DNA from: Pisaster brevispinus
Lineage: Eukaryota > Echinodermata > Asteroidea > Forcipulatida > Asteriidae
Length of the DNA: 64,000 nt
Assembly (NCBI GenBank): GCA_023634235.1
Contig: JAMKCF010000013.1
Location: forward strand, 5,431,827 to 5,495,826
Direction of reading: 5' to 3'
Made by a program: the position numbers and the translations under genes. Shown here one piece after another: positions 48,401 through 58,204 of this stretch (positions are counted from its first letter, which is position 1; each line of letters begins with the position of its first letter). Below the pieces are notes generated by a model. It was not told the origin of the DNA, ran no database searches, and saw only the letters and a list, made by a program, of their open reading frames with translations.

Positions 48401-51385
48401 CCTTTCTACAACTACCAACTGTTAAACATCTTTTTAACATTGTCCGCAGACCCTTTGCACAAAGGACACTCAAACCTTATCACTTCCGTTAACATTTCTC
48501 AAAACGATACAATCAGCGTGAAACCATCCAGCGCAATCAAGGTTTTGTGAACATGTAATGCGGCGCGCATTCGCATTGTATGACTGTCTGGCCATAAAGA
48601 TGTTATAAATGAGTGCGCTGAGCAAACCAGTCTGGTCCTCATTAGATCGTAGCAGTTGATCGTATCGTTGTTGTAAAGTCATTGAGGGAACCCAACAAAG
48701 TTTTTTTTAAAATATAAGTTGTTAATATGTGAAACAGAAATATATGCACACTCGCGTCTTGAAAGCGTATGTGCCCCACCCCCCCCCCCCCCCCCCAGTA
48801 GCCCTGGTAGGATGTAAGTGTATGTTGCACTACACTGAAGTCCTGGGTATAAAGCTTCTCTAGCATGGGAACAAATTTGTGACTAGTGTTTTTTCATATT
48901 TTTACCTGATTTAAAAAGCTAAAATTCTGTTCATATATTCTTCATGGCCATAACTACACTTTTGAGGCATAAAAAAAAAAATATCAAAAATCCATGGATG
49001 ATATTATTTCAGAAAAATGAATCGCGGATCCACATTAACATCGTGTACCGATTGACGAGTGAGCACGTGTGCGCATGTGCGAAATGCATAGCGACTCCAT
49101 ATACTTCCGGGTGAACGCACCTTGTAGCATGGCACGAACGAATGTAGTCTTGGTGTAAGACTTAGTTTTGATTATTCCCAGCAAGATGGCACTATCATTT
49201 CCAGGAGGGTTCGTGGATGATAGCGCCCCCGCGTGAAAAAATCATGACAAATCAAAACAAGAGGAATCTTGCACCAGACTAGAACAAGTGTGATGAACTT
49301 GCTATGGGCGCGCTTGCGTGTGAGTATTTATAAAGGGAGTCAGAACCGAAAGTTACAGAGGAGATGTCAATTTCCATTTTATTTTCCAAATAATGTCACC
49401 CGAGGGCGAGGCTAAAATTAACATTTCTGAACTGAGAAGGCTTCGAGTTCTCAACAAAAGGAATATGTGTATGAAGTTTCAGCTCCCTCCATCAGGTATA
49501 AATATTAAAAATGCTAGAACTATGAGGTTTGTTCCGTTATCGTCTCCCCGACCCTCATAGGTCATCATGTACAAAATCCTATTTGAAACTTTTCCCCCTT
49601 CACGTTTACACACCTGGAGTTCTCTTTTGAAAATGGAGCTCGTCAAAATTAGGCTCTATGTGTTCATTGTTTTCACAGTGAGCTCGGGGTGGGTCCAGAA
49701 AATCCACTCCTTAAAAAAAAAGTGCACAAAATGATAAATTCCCATCGTTATATTCACCAACGGTTTACGTATAAAAGACAAGCCATTGATTATTGTGGAC
49801 CAGCGTTTGAAGGCATGTCGTGGACCAGCGTTGCACGCAGCATACCATTGATACAAGCGACGGCGGCCATTTTTGTTATCGAAAGGCGATGGGAATTTAT
49901 CATTTTTTGCACCTTTTTTTCTGAGGAGTGGATTTTCTGGACCCACCCCGAGCTTACTGTGAAAACAATGAACACATACATACATAGAGCCTAATTCATG
50001 TAATTTTGGCGAGCTCCGTTTTCAAAAGAGAAGTCCAGGTGCATAAACGTGAAGGGGAAAAAGTTTCGAATAGGATTTTGTACATGATGACCTATGAGGG
50101 TCGTGGAGACGATAGCGGAACAAACCGCATAGTTCTAGGGTAGGAGTAGCGTACGGAGACCTTTTACACGTGTGTTAGTGTTACATGTACTTATTTAGTA
50201 ATACCCTGCTGGTCCTGGACTCCGTCACGTTTATGTAATGGAGGAGTTCAACCTGGGCTAGTGCCCCCTTACACATTTCCAGTGCCCCCAGGTGCTCCCC
50301 CGGAAAAATTTCTGTATCCTCATAATCCTGCCACCACTTTTTCACTCATTTTTACCCAGCAAAGGAATATCTCATTTGAGTAAATTAGATACTATTTTAT
50401 TTCATAATAAATGAAAAAGTGGTGGCTGGATACGGAAATTTTTCCGCTCCCCCCACCAAAAAAGTCCTGGCTACGCCGCTGATTATCCCTACCTAGTTGG
50501 GAATCACTCAAGTAACCGAGTAACCTGGGGTCCTACTACTTGCCGTCAACTCGCCGACTTGCCGTCAACTCGCCGTCAACTCATTTTCGTGCCGTCAACT
50601 CATTAATTATACATCAACAATTTATAAATGGGGCATGGAAGTGTTAAGTCTGGGCTAAACTAAATATTTCTTATGGTTATAGGTACAATTTCATTTACAA
50701 AAACGATTTTGTGTTGATAAATAAATAGTATAAACGCAGCAATATTCTGATATCCAGAGTGCACCATCCACCCGCAGCCGTCTGCAATATAGCGCCCTCT
50801 GTTGTCCATCCATAGCTTGATACTTGCATTTCACACCCATACCATGAATGGTACAGTCCAAGCTCCGTGAAAAGGAAAGATTGTGGCCAACGGCTAACGC
50901 TGCGTTTATACTAATTATTATTTATCAACACAAAATCGTTTTTGTAAATGAAATTGTACCGAAAACCATAAGAAATATGTAGTTTAGCCCAGACTTAACA
51001 CTTCCATGCCCCATTTATAAATTTTTGATGTATATTTAATGAGTTGACGGCACGAAAATGAGTTGACGGCGAGTTGACGGCAAGTCGGCGAGTTGACGGC
51101 AAGTAGTAGGACCGGTAACCTGTATTAGGCATATAGTATTGCATACAAAAAATAGTTAAGTTAGTAATGTCCGGAAACTAGACAACATACCTTTTCCCAA
51201 TTATTCCTAAAATATTCCTTTTCCTTTTGTTTACGTTCGTTTCTTTCTGGATCAGCATATTTAGGATGTGAGGCTGCTTCTTCGGCATACTTCTCAAACA
51301 AAGCTTGGGCGTCTACAACTGGTTTTACCTCGCCGTCAACCACATCTCCTATCGCACCCACGTTGTCGCCTGTGTTGTCCGCCAT
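39457..51385 (-). CDS. TTC4: Tetratricopeptide repeat protein 4 (TTC4/CNS1 family), 10 exons, 417 aa
   Basis: Exons in transcript order are 51385-51191, 48307-48190, 47084-46923, 46513-46368, 45374-45318, 44248-44162, 42851-42622, 41539-41458, 40364-40282 and 39550-39457. All phases match and the joined frame has 417 codons plus stop; human TTC4 has 387 aa. Exon 1 gives an acidic N-terminus and KYAEEAASHPKYADPE. Exons 3-5 hold the TPRs (DDGNQWFMKKKYKLAITAYD, LYTNRAAANFHLG, HMKALVRGAECC). Exon 6 is a Lys/Glu-rich helix (QRKRKAEEKSAKAKSMKIVE). Exons 7-10 hold the C-terminal wheel domain (GRLAWPVTFLYPEHGQSDFI, AFHEDSR). TTC4 is an Hsp90/Hsp70 co-chaperone. Nine boundaries are ordinary; intron 4 is AT-AC (separate entry). 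Introns 1, 4 and 9 are loaded with repeats. The start ATG is followed by an acidic MADN and has a CCAAT box upstream. Confidence 0.93.
39612..40212. repeat. 36-bp minisatellite with 180-bp higher-order repeat, in the last TTC4 intron
   Basis: Unit ACTCAGAATGAGAGGTACAT followed by GTAGTATTACTGCCTT, about 16-17 copies. Thirty-six is a multiple of three, so both strands stay open for about 200 codons. The array lies wholly between TTC4 exons 9 and 10, so those frames are not evidence of coding. Confidence 0.9.
41827..41892. repeat. Truncated GGGCCC-type foldback element
   Basis: Only the left part (GGGCCCAGTTTCATTCAGCTGCTTAAG) is present, in a TTC4 intron. Confidence 0.45.
42139..42290 (-). mobile_element. 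tRNA-derived SINE, inverted copy
   Basis: The + strand reads the complement of the 42.3 kb SINE: TTTTGGTTTTACCC, GAGTTCTGTGAAAAAAATCA, ACTCGGGTGGGATTCGAA. The tRNA-like head is truncated after the B box. It lies head-to-head with the next copy. Confidence 0.75.
42307..42476 (+). mobile_element. tRNA-derived SINE, forward copy
   Basis: The head TCTCGGTGGTCTAGTTGGTA (A box), GGTCGTGGGTTCGAATCCCA (B box) and CCGAG can fold as a tRNA-like cloverleaf. Its body is CCTGTGATTTTTTTTCACAG, CTCGGGGAAAGTACTGAGTA, CAGATCGGTGTAAGGG. Confidence 0.8.
43490..43622. mobile_element. MITE, CTAGGTGGCAGCAG family, copy 2
   Basis: Shares CTAGGTGGCAGCAGACTTAC with the copy at 1.1 kb, but here the inverted ends extend further (ATGGGAGACTTTGG / CCAAAGCCTCCCAT). 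Located in TTC4 intron 6. Confidence 0.75.
44359..44617. mobile_element. Inverted-repeat element with hammerhead-like centre
   Basis: Ends AAGATAAACTATGGTAGTAAAC / GTTTACTGCCATAGTTTATCTT, inner arms GTGTTGGCTCTGAAAAGAACCG and complement, and a long central stem CAGTATACTCTGC/GCAGAGTATACTG. The centre carries CTGAAGA, a stem-loop, GAAA and GTC in hammerhead order. It lies in TTC4 intron 5. Confidence 0.65.
45636..45872. repeat. Minisatellite of about 20 bp (GACTAGTGAAAAAGCTTGCG)
   Basis: About twelve imperfect units of GGACTAGTGAAAAAGCTTGC inside the AT-AC intron. It follows a fragment (45490-45600) of the TIR element family seen at 54 kb, whose interior contains GGACTAGTGAAAAC. Confidence 0.75.
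46045..46252. mobile_element. Diverged relative of the 44.4 kb inverted-repeat element
   Basis: Ends AAGAAAAACTATAATATTAA and complement with AGGTACAGCCATGTATAACACTCTTTTG against its diverged complement. Located in the AT-AC intron of TTC4. Confidence 0.55.
46795..46912. repeat. Right half of a GGGCCC-type foldback element
   Basis: Carries GGCTGGTAACCC, TGCTTAGTAAA and a TTTATAAAAATTGGACCC terminus. The left half is missing. It lies in a TTC4 intron next to exon 3. Confidence 0.45.
47467..47636. mobile_element. GGACCCAATTTCATAAAGCCTGTAAGCAC foldback element
   Basis: Closely resembles the copy at 10.85 kb over its length (GCTTAGCAGAA, CCATAAAGTTTACA). It lies in TTC4 intron 2 and abuts a tRNA-derived SINE. 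Confidence 0.6.
47655..47810 (+). mobile_element. tRNA-derived SINE, 5'-truncated copy
   Basis: Retains AAAGGTTGTGGGTTCCAATC, CACAGAGCTCGGGAAAGTAC and ACATCGGTATAATGGGTAAA. Same family as the 42.3 kb pair. Confidence 0.65.
48425..48682 (-). pseudogene. PHD-finger-like fragment with a frameshift, inside TTC4 intron 1
   Basis: The minus strand encodes QRYDQLLRSNEDQTGLL..., then CSQNLDCAGWFHADCI. A +1 shift near 48490 is needed to continue with FECPLCKGSADN. Cys/His spacing with WFHxDC and CPLC is characteristic of PHD zinc fingers, which are often carried by transposons and transposon-derived genes in marine invertebrates. The shift and the lack of flanking splice sites indicate a decayed fragment rather than a gene. 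It lies in TTC4's first intron in the same orientation. Confidence 0.4.
49515..50137. mobile_element. Large foldback element (about 620 bp) in TTC4 intron 1
   Basis: Arms of about 235 bp (49515-49748) and 250 bp (49886-50137) are inverted complements (for example GAGTGGATTTTCTGGACCCA and its complement). The tips read TAGAACTATG / CATAGTTCTA. The unpaired centre (about 135 bp) has a GGACCAGCGTTTGAAGGCATG direct repeat. No transposase. Confidence 0.8.
50529..51113. mobile_element. TIR element of about 585 bp with subterminal repeats, next to TTC4 exon 1
   Basis: Inverted arms of about 200 bp begin GGTCCTACTACTTGCCGTCA. Each arm has four or more copies of GCCGTCAACTC. The sequence GTAACCTG lies just outside both ends, a possible 8-bp target duplication. 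The element ends about 80 bp from the TTC4 exon 1 donor. Confidence 0.75.
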
Positions 51386-51433
51386 GTTGCCTCAAAACTA
51401 TTGTCAGAAATGCTCTGGCCAGAAACTAGTCTG

Positions 51434-51442
51434 TGATTGGTC
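51434..51442 (-). promoter_or_regulatory. CCAAT box upstream of TTC4
   Basis: GACCAATCA is on the minus strand about 50 nt before the TTC4 ATG. A CCAAT box close to the start is common in housekeeping promoters; no TATA box is evident. Confidence 0.35.
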
Positions 51443-51719
51443 AATATTTTATCAACGAGGCTTTCTTACTTGAGACTAATCAGCATGGGAAACGATAGCT
51501 GTATTTAGATGCATGGAAAGTTCGGTTGTTTGTATAGAGTTAGTAACTCCAATGTTAATAGTATAGTAAATGCTACCGGCTCTCTAGCCCATCCCACCTC
51601 CCATAGTCCATTTTTCTCCCCGCCAAGCCCATCCCTGGGTAAGTTCTTGTACTGAAATCCTATTTAAGTCGCTTTAAAAATGCATCAGTGGAACCCACTG
51701 GGATGCATAATATTATGGA

Positions 51720-51727
51720 GAGAGTGG

Positions 51728-51760
<33 letters not shown>

Positions 51761-51762
51761 GG
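51720..51762. repeat. GA repeat followed by a G-run
   Basis: GAGAGAGA for about 30 bases, then about 14 G. Confidence 0.85.
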
Positions 51763-51904
51763 GAAACTCCCCAACGCCCCCACCCAACACTCCACCAAAC
51801 GAACAAACGCAAACAAACACACCGCAACAAACCCCCCCCCCCAAAGAAAAACAAGAAAGAAAAAAAGAAACCGGAAAAACCTGACTTTTTGAATTAGAGT
51901 GACG

Positions 51905-52225
51905 GTTTAAACAAAAAAATGTGGGGTGTTTGTATATTTACTTGCTTTGTTTTGCTCGGGTGCTTGTTGGGGGTTATTTTTGGCTTTTTGTGGTGTCTGT
52001 TTGTTTATTTGGGTGTTGGGGTGGGATGTTGGGTGTTGGTGTGTTTATTTGGTTGTTGTTTGTTTGTTTGTTTGTTTGTTTGTTTGTAGAGGTGTTGGAG
52101 TTTTTGTTTATTTATTTGTTTGTTTGTTTGTAAGTTGGGGTTTTGTTTGTTTGTTTGTCTGTTTGTTGGGGTGTCGGGGTGTTTGTTTGTTGGGGTGTTG
52201 GGGTGTTTGTTTGTTTGTTTTAATG
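51905..52225. repeat. GTTT / GGGGTGTTT low-complexity array
   Basis: Runs of GTTTGTTTG broken by GGGTGTTGGGGTG. The open frames on both strands are low-complexity artefacts. Confidence 0.8.
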
Positions 52226-52530
52226 ACATGAGACGCTATACAATTAGTAAGCTTGGGAAGAACACATTGTTTTGACTGATGTTTTCACAAAGAATGGACA
52301 ACTTAATGTTATGAATTGATGTCACTTTCAACGTTTCAATGTGCGTCTGTTTGGACACACTGAAGGGCATTTGTGGGGTCCTGACAAGAATGGAACAATG
52401 GACCCCACAAGGTAATTTCAATAGGAACAATTGGGCCCCACAAGGGAATTCTTTAGAAAAGGGAATAATAGAACAACAATAGCACTTTAGCAGTACCCCA
52501 CAAACCGGATCCGTACGTGGGTGTGTGAGT

Positions 52531-52912
52531 GTGTTTGTATTGCCAACCCTCCGAGGACATTTTACAATAGGGACAATAGGTCCTCACTAGTCGGTTCTTT
52601 GTTTTCAGGTGTCCTCACTAGTCATTTGTGTACAAAACCAAAGGGGATTGCTTCAATACAGGAACAACAGAAAGTACAATAGGTGTCCTCTAACGTATAG
52701 GAGTGCTGTACCTGTGTGTGTGTGTTTGTATTGCCAACCCTCCGAGGACATTTTACAATAGGGACAATAGGTCCTCACTAGTCGGTTCTTTGTTTTCAGG
52801 TGTCCTCACTAGTCATTTGTGTACAAAACCAATGCGGATTGCTTCAATACAGGAACAACAGAAAGTGCAATAGGTGTCCTCTAACGTATATGAGTGCTCT
52901 ACCTGTGTGTGT
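52531..52912. repeat. Two tandem copies of a 191-bp unit
   Basis: TGCCAACCCTCCGAGGACAT recurs at 52541 and 52732, followed by CCTCACTAGTCGGTTCTTTG and a GT microsatellite. Differences are few, so the duplication is recent. Confidence 0.85.
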
Positions 52913-53744
52913 GTGTGGGGGGGGGGGGAGGTGGGGGTGGACAGTACGATTTATGTTGTACTACCGAAGTGTTCCTTGTGCATGCAGTGCAGTTGGTTGG
53001 CATGTTACCTGTAAAAGTTGCCCTGTGACCTGAAATTAATATAAGTTTAAAGGAAAAGCAAAAGTTCTTTGTTGAAAAATGAACACATGTCGTTCTTAAA
53101 AAAGAAACTCATAAATTTAAAATTATAGGTTTCCGTTTTATATATTTTAATAAGGCTGATAAGGCAAAGGTTGTGTAAAAACTGTAATTTATTAAGCAGA
53201 AATCACAAATAATGCTCAAATAGAATAGAACAAAACAAATAAAATAAACATACAATAAAATGCAACGAATTAAAACCAAACAAAAGGAAATAAACTGAAA
53301 TGAAACGCAAGGAAATAAAAACTAACGCAAGGAGAAAAAATCAAGTAAAGCAACATCAACTAAAACTTATTCTAGGCCTATCGACGATTTCTACCAATAC
53401 AAATGGATCGTATAAAACAAACAATAATAAAAACCATTAAAAGAGTTTGAGTTTCGCTGATATAAACAAAGTGCAGAAACCTGATCGTTGCGTAGGTTTG
53501 ATTGAAAATAAGGAATTCATGATCAATAGTCTCATAATCGATATAATCCCCCAAATATTTACAATGGACTGAACCAGCCGCCGATATCTTAAAGGTTTGG
53601 TCTATAGCATACGTTTTTAGAAAAGTATATACAACTTAATCTACCCTGCTTTCCAGAAATATCAAGACTCAATTTTATTCTCCTAAAGAGAGTGGAAATT
53701 AAATCTAGTTTCCTTTCTCCATTAGTTCGCTTGTTTTATAGTTC

Positions 53745-53925
53745 AATAACATACAAAAGTTACAACTGGACTTCGTCTAATGAATGCAACAGCGAATCGA
53801 ATGTCAAAATGTCAATGTCCATCATGTCTGACAGCCACCGTGTCGCAATTGGGTCACAGCTGGCCAGATGAACGATGCCACCGTCAATATTACAAAAGGG
53901 ACACTCATTCACAATAGTCCAAACG
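53745..53925 (-). mobile_element. Probable non-LTR retrotransposon C-terminal remnant
   Basis: The minus strand reads NECPFCNIDGGIVHLASCDP, then TRWLSDMMDIDILTF and a stop. The CPFC...H...C spacing is that of the zinc knuckle ending many LINE ORF2 proteins. It is short, with no other domains next to it. Confidence 0.4.
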
Positions 53926-53979
53926 GGAAGTCAAGTTGACAAAGTAACAAGTTACAGTGAAGGAAAAAAAGTAGTTAAG

Positions 53980-54976
53980 GCAGCGTTCTCCCTTAACGCT
54001 GGAATTGGGCCAAATACCAGTTAAAACACACGAGGATCAGTCAAAATCCACTGCAAGTGGTCCGGCAGGCTAGTTCAGTGTTGAAAAGCATCCCGATTTA
54101 ATACTAAGTACGGACTAGTGAAAACAAACTGACAGACCAGTGACATGACAAATTGACTGGTCCTGCTGGCTAGTCACTGAAAAAGTTAACATCAGCAAAC
54201 CCATGGTAAATGTGTAGCATTATATGAAAATTGCATATTAATTCGGGCCGCAAAGTTGTATCAACCTCTTTCCCCGCCCATAAATGAAGAAAAAGAAGGC
54301 CGATAGACCACCATGGTTCTTTGGACAATCCCCAATATAGAACAACACAGAGATTCTACTCATTTTCAACCATTGCTCTGCTTCCTGTGGAGTTATGCGA
54401 TTACTCTCTCCGCTTTCTTACAGGGTAAGTGCCGAGTTGATTCCCTTTCTGTATAAGTGAGGGTTGCCTTTTTTCACTTGAAGTACGCAAGCTCACAAGA
54501 AAAACTACTTGCCAATTTGTGAAGTACGCTCATGTTAAGAGTTGGTTTGTCTTCTTCTGTAACGGCGATCAATTCGCTCACAGCAATCATGATATTGCCC
54601 AGATGTGTGTCCTTAATTTTTCTAAAGAATCGCATCTTTTTAGAGGAATCCCCCTCGCCCTAGGATGGTTGTCTAGGCAGGGTTTGCCCTGCAGCCGATT
54701 TCACGAAACGCTAGGACTAATCCTATCTCGAGTTAGGACGAGTAACTAGTCCTAACTTAGGATTAATCTTAAGGTTTACATGTTACAGTGCAAGGCTGGG
54801 GGACTCGTCCTAAGTCATAAGATTAATCCTAAGTTTAGGAAGAGTTTGGTGAAATCGACGGCTGACCACTAAAGTGACAGACCAACAGGACAGCTTGTCA
54901 TTTCACTAGTCCACCAGCTTTTTCCTTTCCTCGGGTGTTTTAACTGGCATCTGGCCAGCGTTACGGGAGAAGGCTG
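53980..54976. mobile_element. TIR element of about 1 kb with a nested MITE
   Basis: Ends GCAGCGTTCTCCCTTAACGCTGG...CCAGTTAAAACAC and their complement (GTGTTTTAACTGGCATCTGG...). The interior has GGACTAGTGAAAAC and GACTGGTCCTGC phrases shared with 27.8, 28.0 and 45.5 kb. It is interrupted by the 54692-54864 element. No transposase frame. Confidence 0.7.
54692..54864. mobile_element. MITE, CAGCCGATTTCAC family, copy 1 (nested)
   Basis: Inverted ends CAGCCGATTTCACGAAACGC and GTGAAATCGACGGCTG, with AGGACTAATCCTA, TTAGGACGAGT and complementary blocks inside. Confidence 0.7.
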
Positions 54977-54999
54977 TTAGTGTACTCCCAATTTTTTGT

Positions 55000-56030
55000 T
55001 AAGCATCCAATGTCAGCAGAGTTCGTTTGCCTTGTTCAATATCACCAGAACTGCCCCACGGCGATCGATAAGTTATCGACTTTTGAGCTTAAGCGGATCT
55101 TATTTAACTTTACCCATTGTGTTCAGTGATCGATAGTCCTAATATTTTCCCATCGTGAAGGCATGTGGCACTAATGTAGCAGTTCCGTTACGTATCTAAA
55201 TAGTGTATTGTCTACCCTAAATGGCGTCTCGGTAGACGGTTTTTAACCCTTGTGATAATGTCCAAAATACGTTTTTTTTTAGCAAACTAGGATTATGCTT
55301 GTTAAACTTTCTCCATCACTGGCTTTGTTAAAAACTTCCCTCGTGACTCACCTAATGAGGAATGCATAAACGTTCCCCTATTTATTATTGATGTGTCGCT
55401 GAGCCATGGGCATCTAGAAAATGAATGTCTATTATTATTGTTTGTTATTATTTGATAGGATCTATAATATTCGTATACATTTAAATGGTTACATGTATAG
55501 CAATTGGGATACGGTATCTGCCTAATTACTTGTTTACATTAAACTACACGATTTACCTATGCTCAGTTTGAAGCGAACATTTTGTTATGGCATATTATGG
55601 GTTGTGAGGTTCATTTTGTCGTAGTTTCAATTGAAAAGTTGTCATGTAATGTTACCCCGAAGTTGTTACACCAGAGGAGGTTCCTCATCAGTGTCTGACC
55701 ACAGCTCGCTATCTATTTGGAGTCTGGACACCATCCATTTACTTTCTCAAACAAACACAATGTAGTGAGTAATTTATACACATCACTTTTTTCCAAAGTC
55801 TGAAAAAACCATGCCTTTCTTAATTAGCCATTAAGAATAATAATGATCACTCATCTATTTGTCTTTTCTTTTAACTTTTGAAATCAATTTAAGCCTAGCT
55901 TTAGTTTAATGTTGATGTTAGTGGAGAAGCCTTTGGTTTAATGTTGATGCTAGTGGGGTAATAAACGTCCACTTAATTCGACCAACTTATGTCTGGTAGT
56001 CCACAAAATTGTTCCATTATTGACGATGGA
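55000..56030. other. AT-rich intergenic DNA upstream and downstream of neighbours
   Basis: No exons. A short direct repeat (TTTAATGTTGATGTTAGTGG / TTTAATGTTGATGCTAGTGG) lies at 55904-55957. Confidence 0.4.
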
Positions 56031-56040
56031 AATCAGAACT

Positions 56041-56652
56041 CTACTCGTAGTATATACCATACACATTTGCAACTACGAAGAGGGAGGCATTTTCGTAGGT
56101 GACATACACAAAATTATCGGTCGCGTCATCCCAGACGCTTCGACCACACGCCTGGAATCCCTGGTTCTTCTTCTCCCCTACCACGACGTAAACAACGATC
56201 CGATGTCTCGGAAATCCCATCTTCTTCATCCGTCCCTTGATGACATCCGCCAGGCTGGTCGTCAGCGAGCTGCACGTCCTGGCGTCGTAAGTTTCTGACT
56301 TGAGCCGAATCTCGAGGAGCTCGCTCAAAAACTTCTCCACTATGGGCACGTTGAACTTCGTGCTGGTATCCGGCTCCAGTCTGTAAGAGTTCTCGAAGCG
56401 TTTCTTGGGAAGGGTTATTGTCGGTTTGACAGCTGCCTTGCTGGAAGTGGTAGAGACGGAAAGTTTACGGGCCACCGTGGACCAGACGGACATCTTACGC
56501 CCACCGAATCCCCTGGCCGGCGGGGCTAGCGACTCGCCTTGCTCTGAGGCGGCATCGGCTGCGGTCGTCGTGGGGGACGACGCTCCGCTCGCACGGGAGG
56601 CTTCGGACACATCGCGGTTCTGAGACGCCTTCAGTAGTTTCATAAGTGACAT
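56041..56652 (-). CDS. Tctex1 domain-containing protein (dynein light chain Tctex-type 4/5-like), 203 aa, single exon
   Basis: One uninterrupted frame from ATG at 56652 to TAG. Residues 1 to about 85 are low-complexity Ser/Ala/Thr-rich with basic patches (GRKMSVWSTVARKLSV), probably disordered. Residues about 90-203 form a Tctex1 domain: YRLEPDTSTKFNVPIVEKFL, DVIKGRMKKMGFPRHRIVV, the strand VVVGEKKNQGFQACGRSVWD, and the ending FVYVTYENASLFVVANVYGI. Family members bind dynein intermediate chain or act in cilia and signalling complexes. The long N-terminal tail resembles the TCTEX1D (DYNLT4/5) group rather than the short DYNLT1/3 chains. The frame stays open upstream to 56745 but without ATG, so 56652 is preferred. 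Coding DNA is CG-rich relative to its flanks. Either an intronless gene or a single coding exon with upstream UTR exons. Confidence 0.85.
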   Translation of the reverse strand: MSLMKLLKASQNRDVSEASRASGASSPTTTAADAASEQGESLAPPARGFGGRKMSVWSTVARKLSVSTTSSKAAVKPTITLPKKRFENSYRLEPDTSTKFNVPIVEKFLSELLEIRLKSETYDARTCSSLTTSLADVIKGRMKKMGFPRHRIVVYVVVGEKKNQGFQACGRSVWDDATDNFVYVTYENASLFVVANVYGIYYE

Positions 56653-56949
56653 TGTTCTTTTGTGGCTGGTATCACTCGAGGCATAAATCAGACGCAATTT
56701 ATCATTTTCCAAAAGACAAGTGTTTTTTCTCAGCAAATCGTTCACTCCAAGTATTAGTTCACCAGGCCGTCAAAGGTGTTGCACTCACAGAAAACTCATA
56801 TCCCTTACGAGATACTTGCACAGTTTTTCACACAATTATTCAGACATTTGAAGGTCAGCTTGGTGTTAAGAAACCCGTAGACTGCCCTCCGGGTGTTATT
56901 TTCAATCTGGTCGCAGAATTACAGTAAACGCCAACTCATTCCTGGTCAT

Positions 56950-57640
56950 CAGTTATTCGAAGTTCACATTACAGCTGCACGTCACATATGAATACATCAA
57001 AAAGAGTAAACACAACATTTACTACTAATGATTCCAGGAAAAAGGGTTCTCCTTATTGATTTCTACGGAATAAAGTTACCAAAGATGAAAAACAAAATGA
57101 GGCAAAGACGTCATGTCCTCGTGAACCGCCGCGGAAATGTACACCCGTTTACGCCTTTGTGTTCGCTCCAGTTGTTTGTTTATTTTATACGGTAGCTACG
57201 TCCACTCACACTGACTGTTTATCATCGAGCCAACGGTTCTTTTGGCAAAACGCCTTTATGCATTTTCTGTGGTGATATTTTGCACAGCATCACAAAGGGA
57301 AGCTTTCCCGACGAAGTGGATCCGATCGTTATTGTCCATCCCTATTTGCATTTAATATCGGATTACGGATTCAATTGGGATTATTGATCGTTTGCAAAGC
57401 TATGCCTGCTCCGTTAATCCCACCCACAGGCGTTTTTTGATATATATTCTGTTGGCAAACATCTACCCGGTATGTACAGATGGACCTACAGATCTGTGTA
57501 CATACCTTTCTTAAAATTAATCAGATTACTGTTACTCATTATTACAGCTAATGATATATTCTTGGAAGAAGTGACGAAACTGAAAGAGACAATACCCTTA
57601 TTAAATGACGCAATGTGATACATTGTTGTTAATCCAGACA
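56950..57640. other. Probable 5' flank of the Tctex1-type gene
   Basis: Contains a CG-containing patch around 57110-57160 that could be its promoter. No exon was identified. Confidence 0.35.
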
Positions 57641-57651
57641 ACAGATACAGT

Positions 57652-57800
57652 CACATATCTCCTGTTTTTGAATCTTTCCACTATCTGCCTATTGAGAAAC
57701 GCTATATCGCCTTCAAAGTTCTGTGGCTGGTCTACCACGCAGTGCAACTGTCCCTTAGACAGGATAAAGCTGCACTGGCATGGAGGACACATGATACAGA
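57652..57800 (+). mobile_element. LINE reverse transcriptase fragment
   Basis: The frame reads ISPVFESFHYLPIEKRYIAF then KVLWLVYHAVQ, matching the thumb-region pattern (ITPVLxxLHWLPVxxRIxFK) of non-LTR reverse transcriptases. Only about 50 codons remain. Confidence 0.55.
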
Positions 57801-57849
57801 TTTAGTACCCCAGGCACACCTGAGTGTTTGACCCATGGCAAGTAACCCC

Positions 57850-58135
57850 AGTGCCGTTACTACGGGGGCGTGCCCTCCTCCCCCGCAAATGTCCGTGCCC
57901 ATCAGGTGCCCCCATTTGAAATCCAGACCTTTGAGATTAAAAATTACCTGAGTTAAATGTTACGTTTTATAAACTTTAATGTAAAAAAATTGCAATGTTT
58001 TTAAAACTTTGTCTTCATTTACAGGCAGACAATGTATTTTTGTTTTGGTTTACATTCACGTCAAATTATCTTATAACAAAATAGTAAACGGCATAAAAAG
58101 AGCGCCGAAAAGGGGCTTTTGAGGAAAAAAGGCAA
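57850..58135. repeat. Interspersed repeat, GTGCCCCC/AAGAGCGC family, copy 2
   Basis: Colinear with the 24.1 kb copy. Shorter related pieces appear near 22.28-22.33, 30.07-30.15 and 50.26-50.46 kb. Confidence 0.6.
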
Positions 58136-58204
58136 GACCAGTTAAAAATTTGATACTAGCTACAGCTCTGCCGAACCCTCAGATTGTGGTTATTTTCGTC
58201 AACG

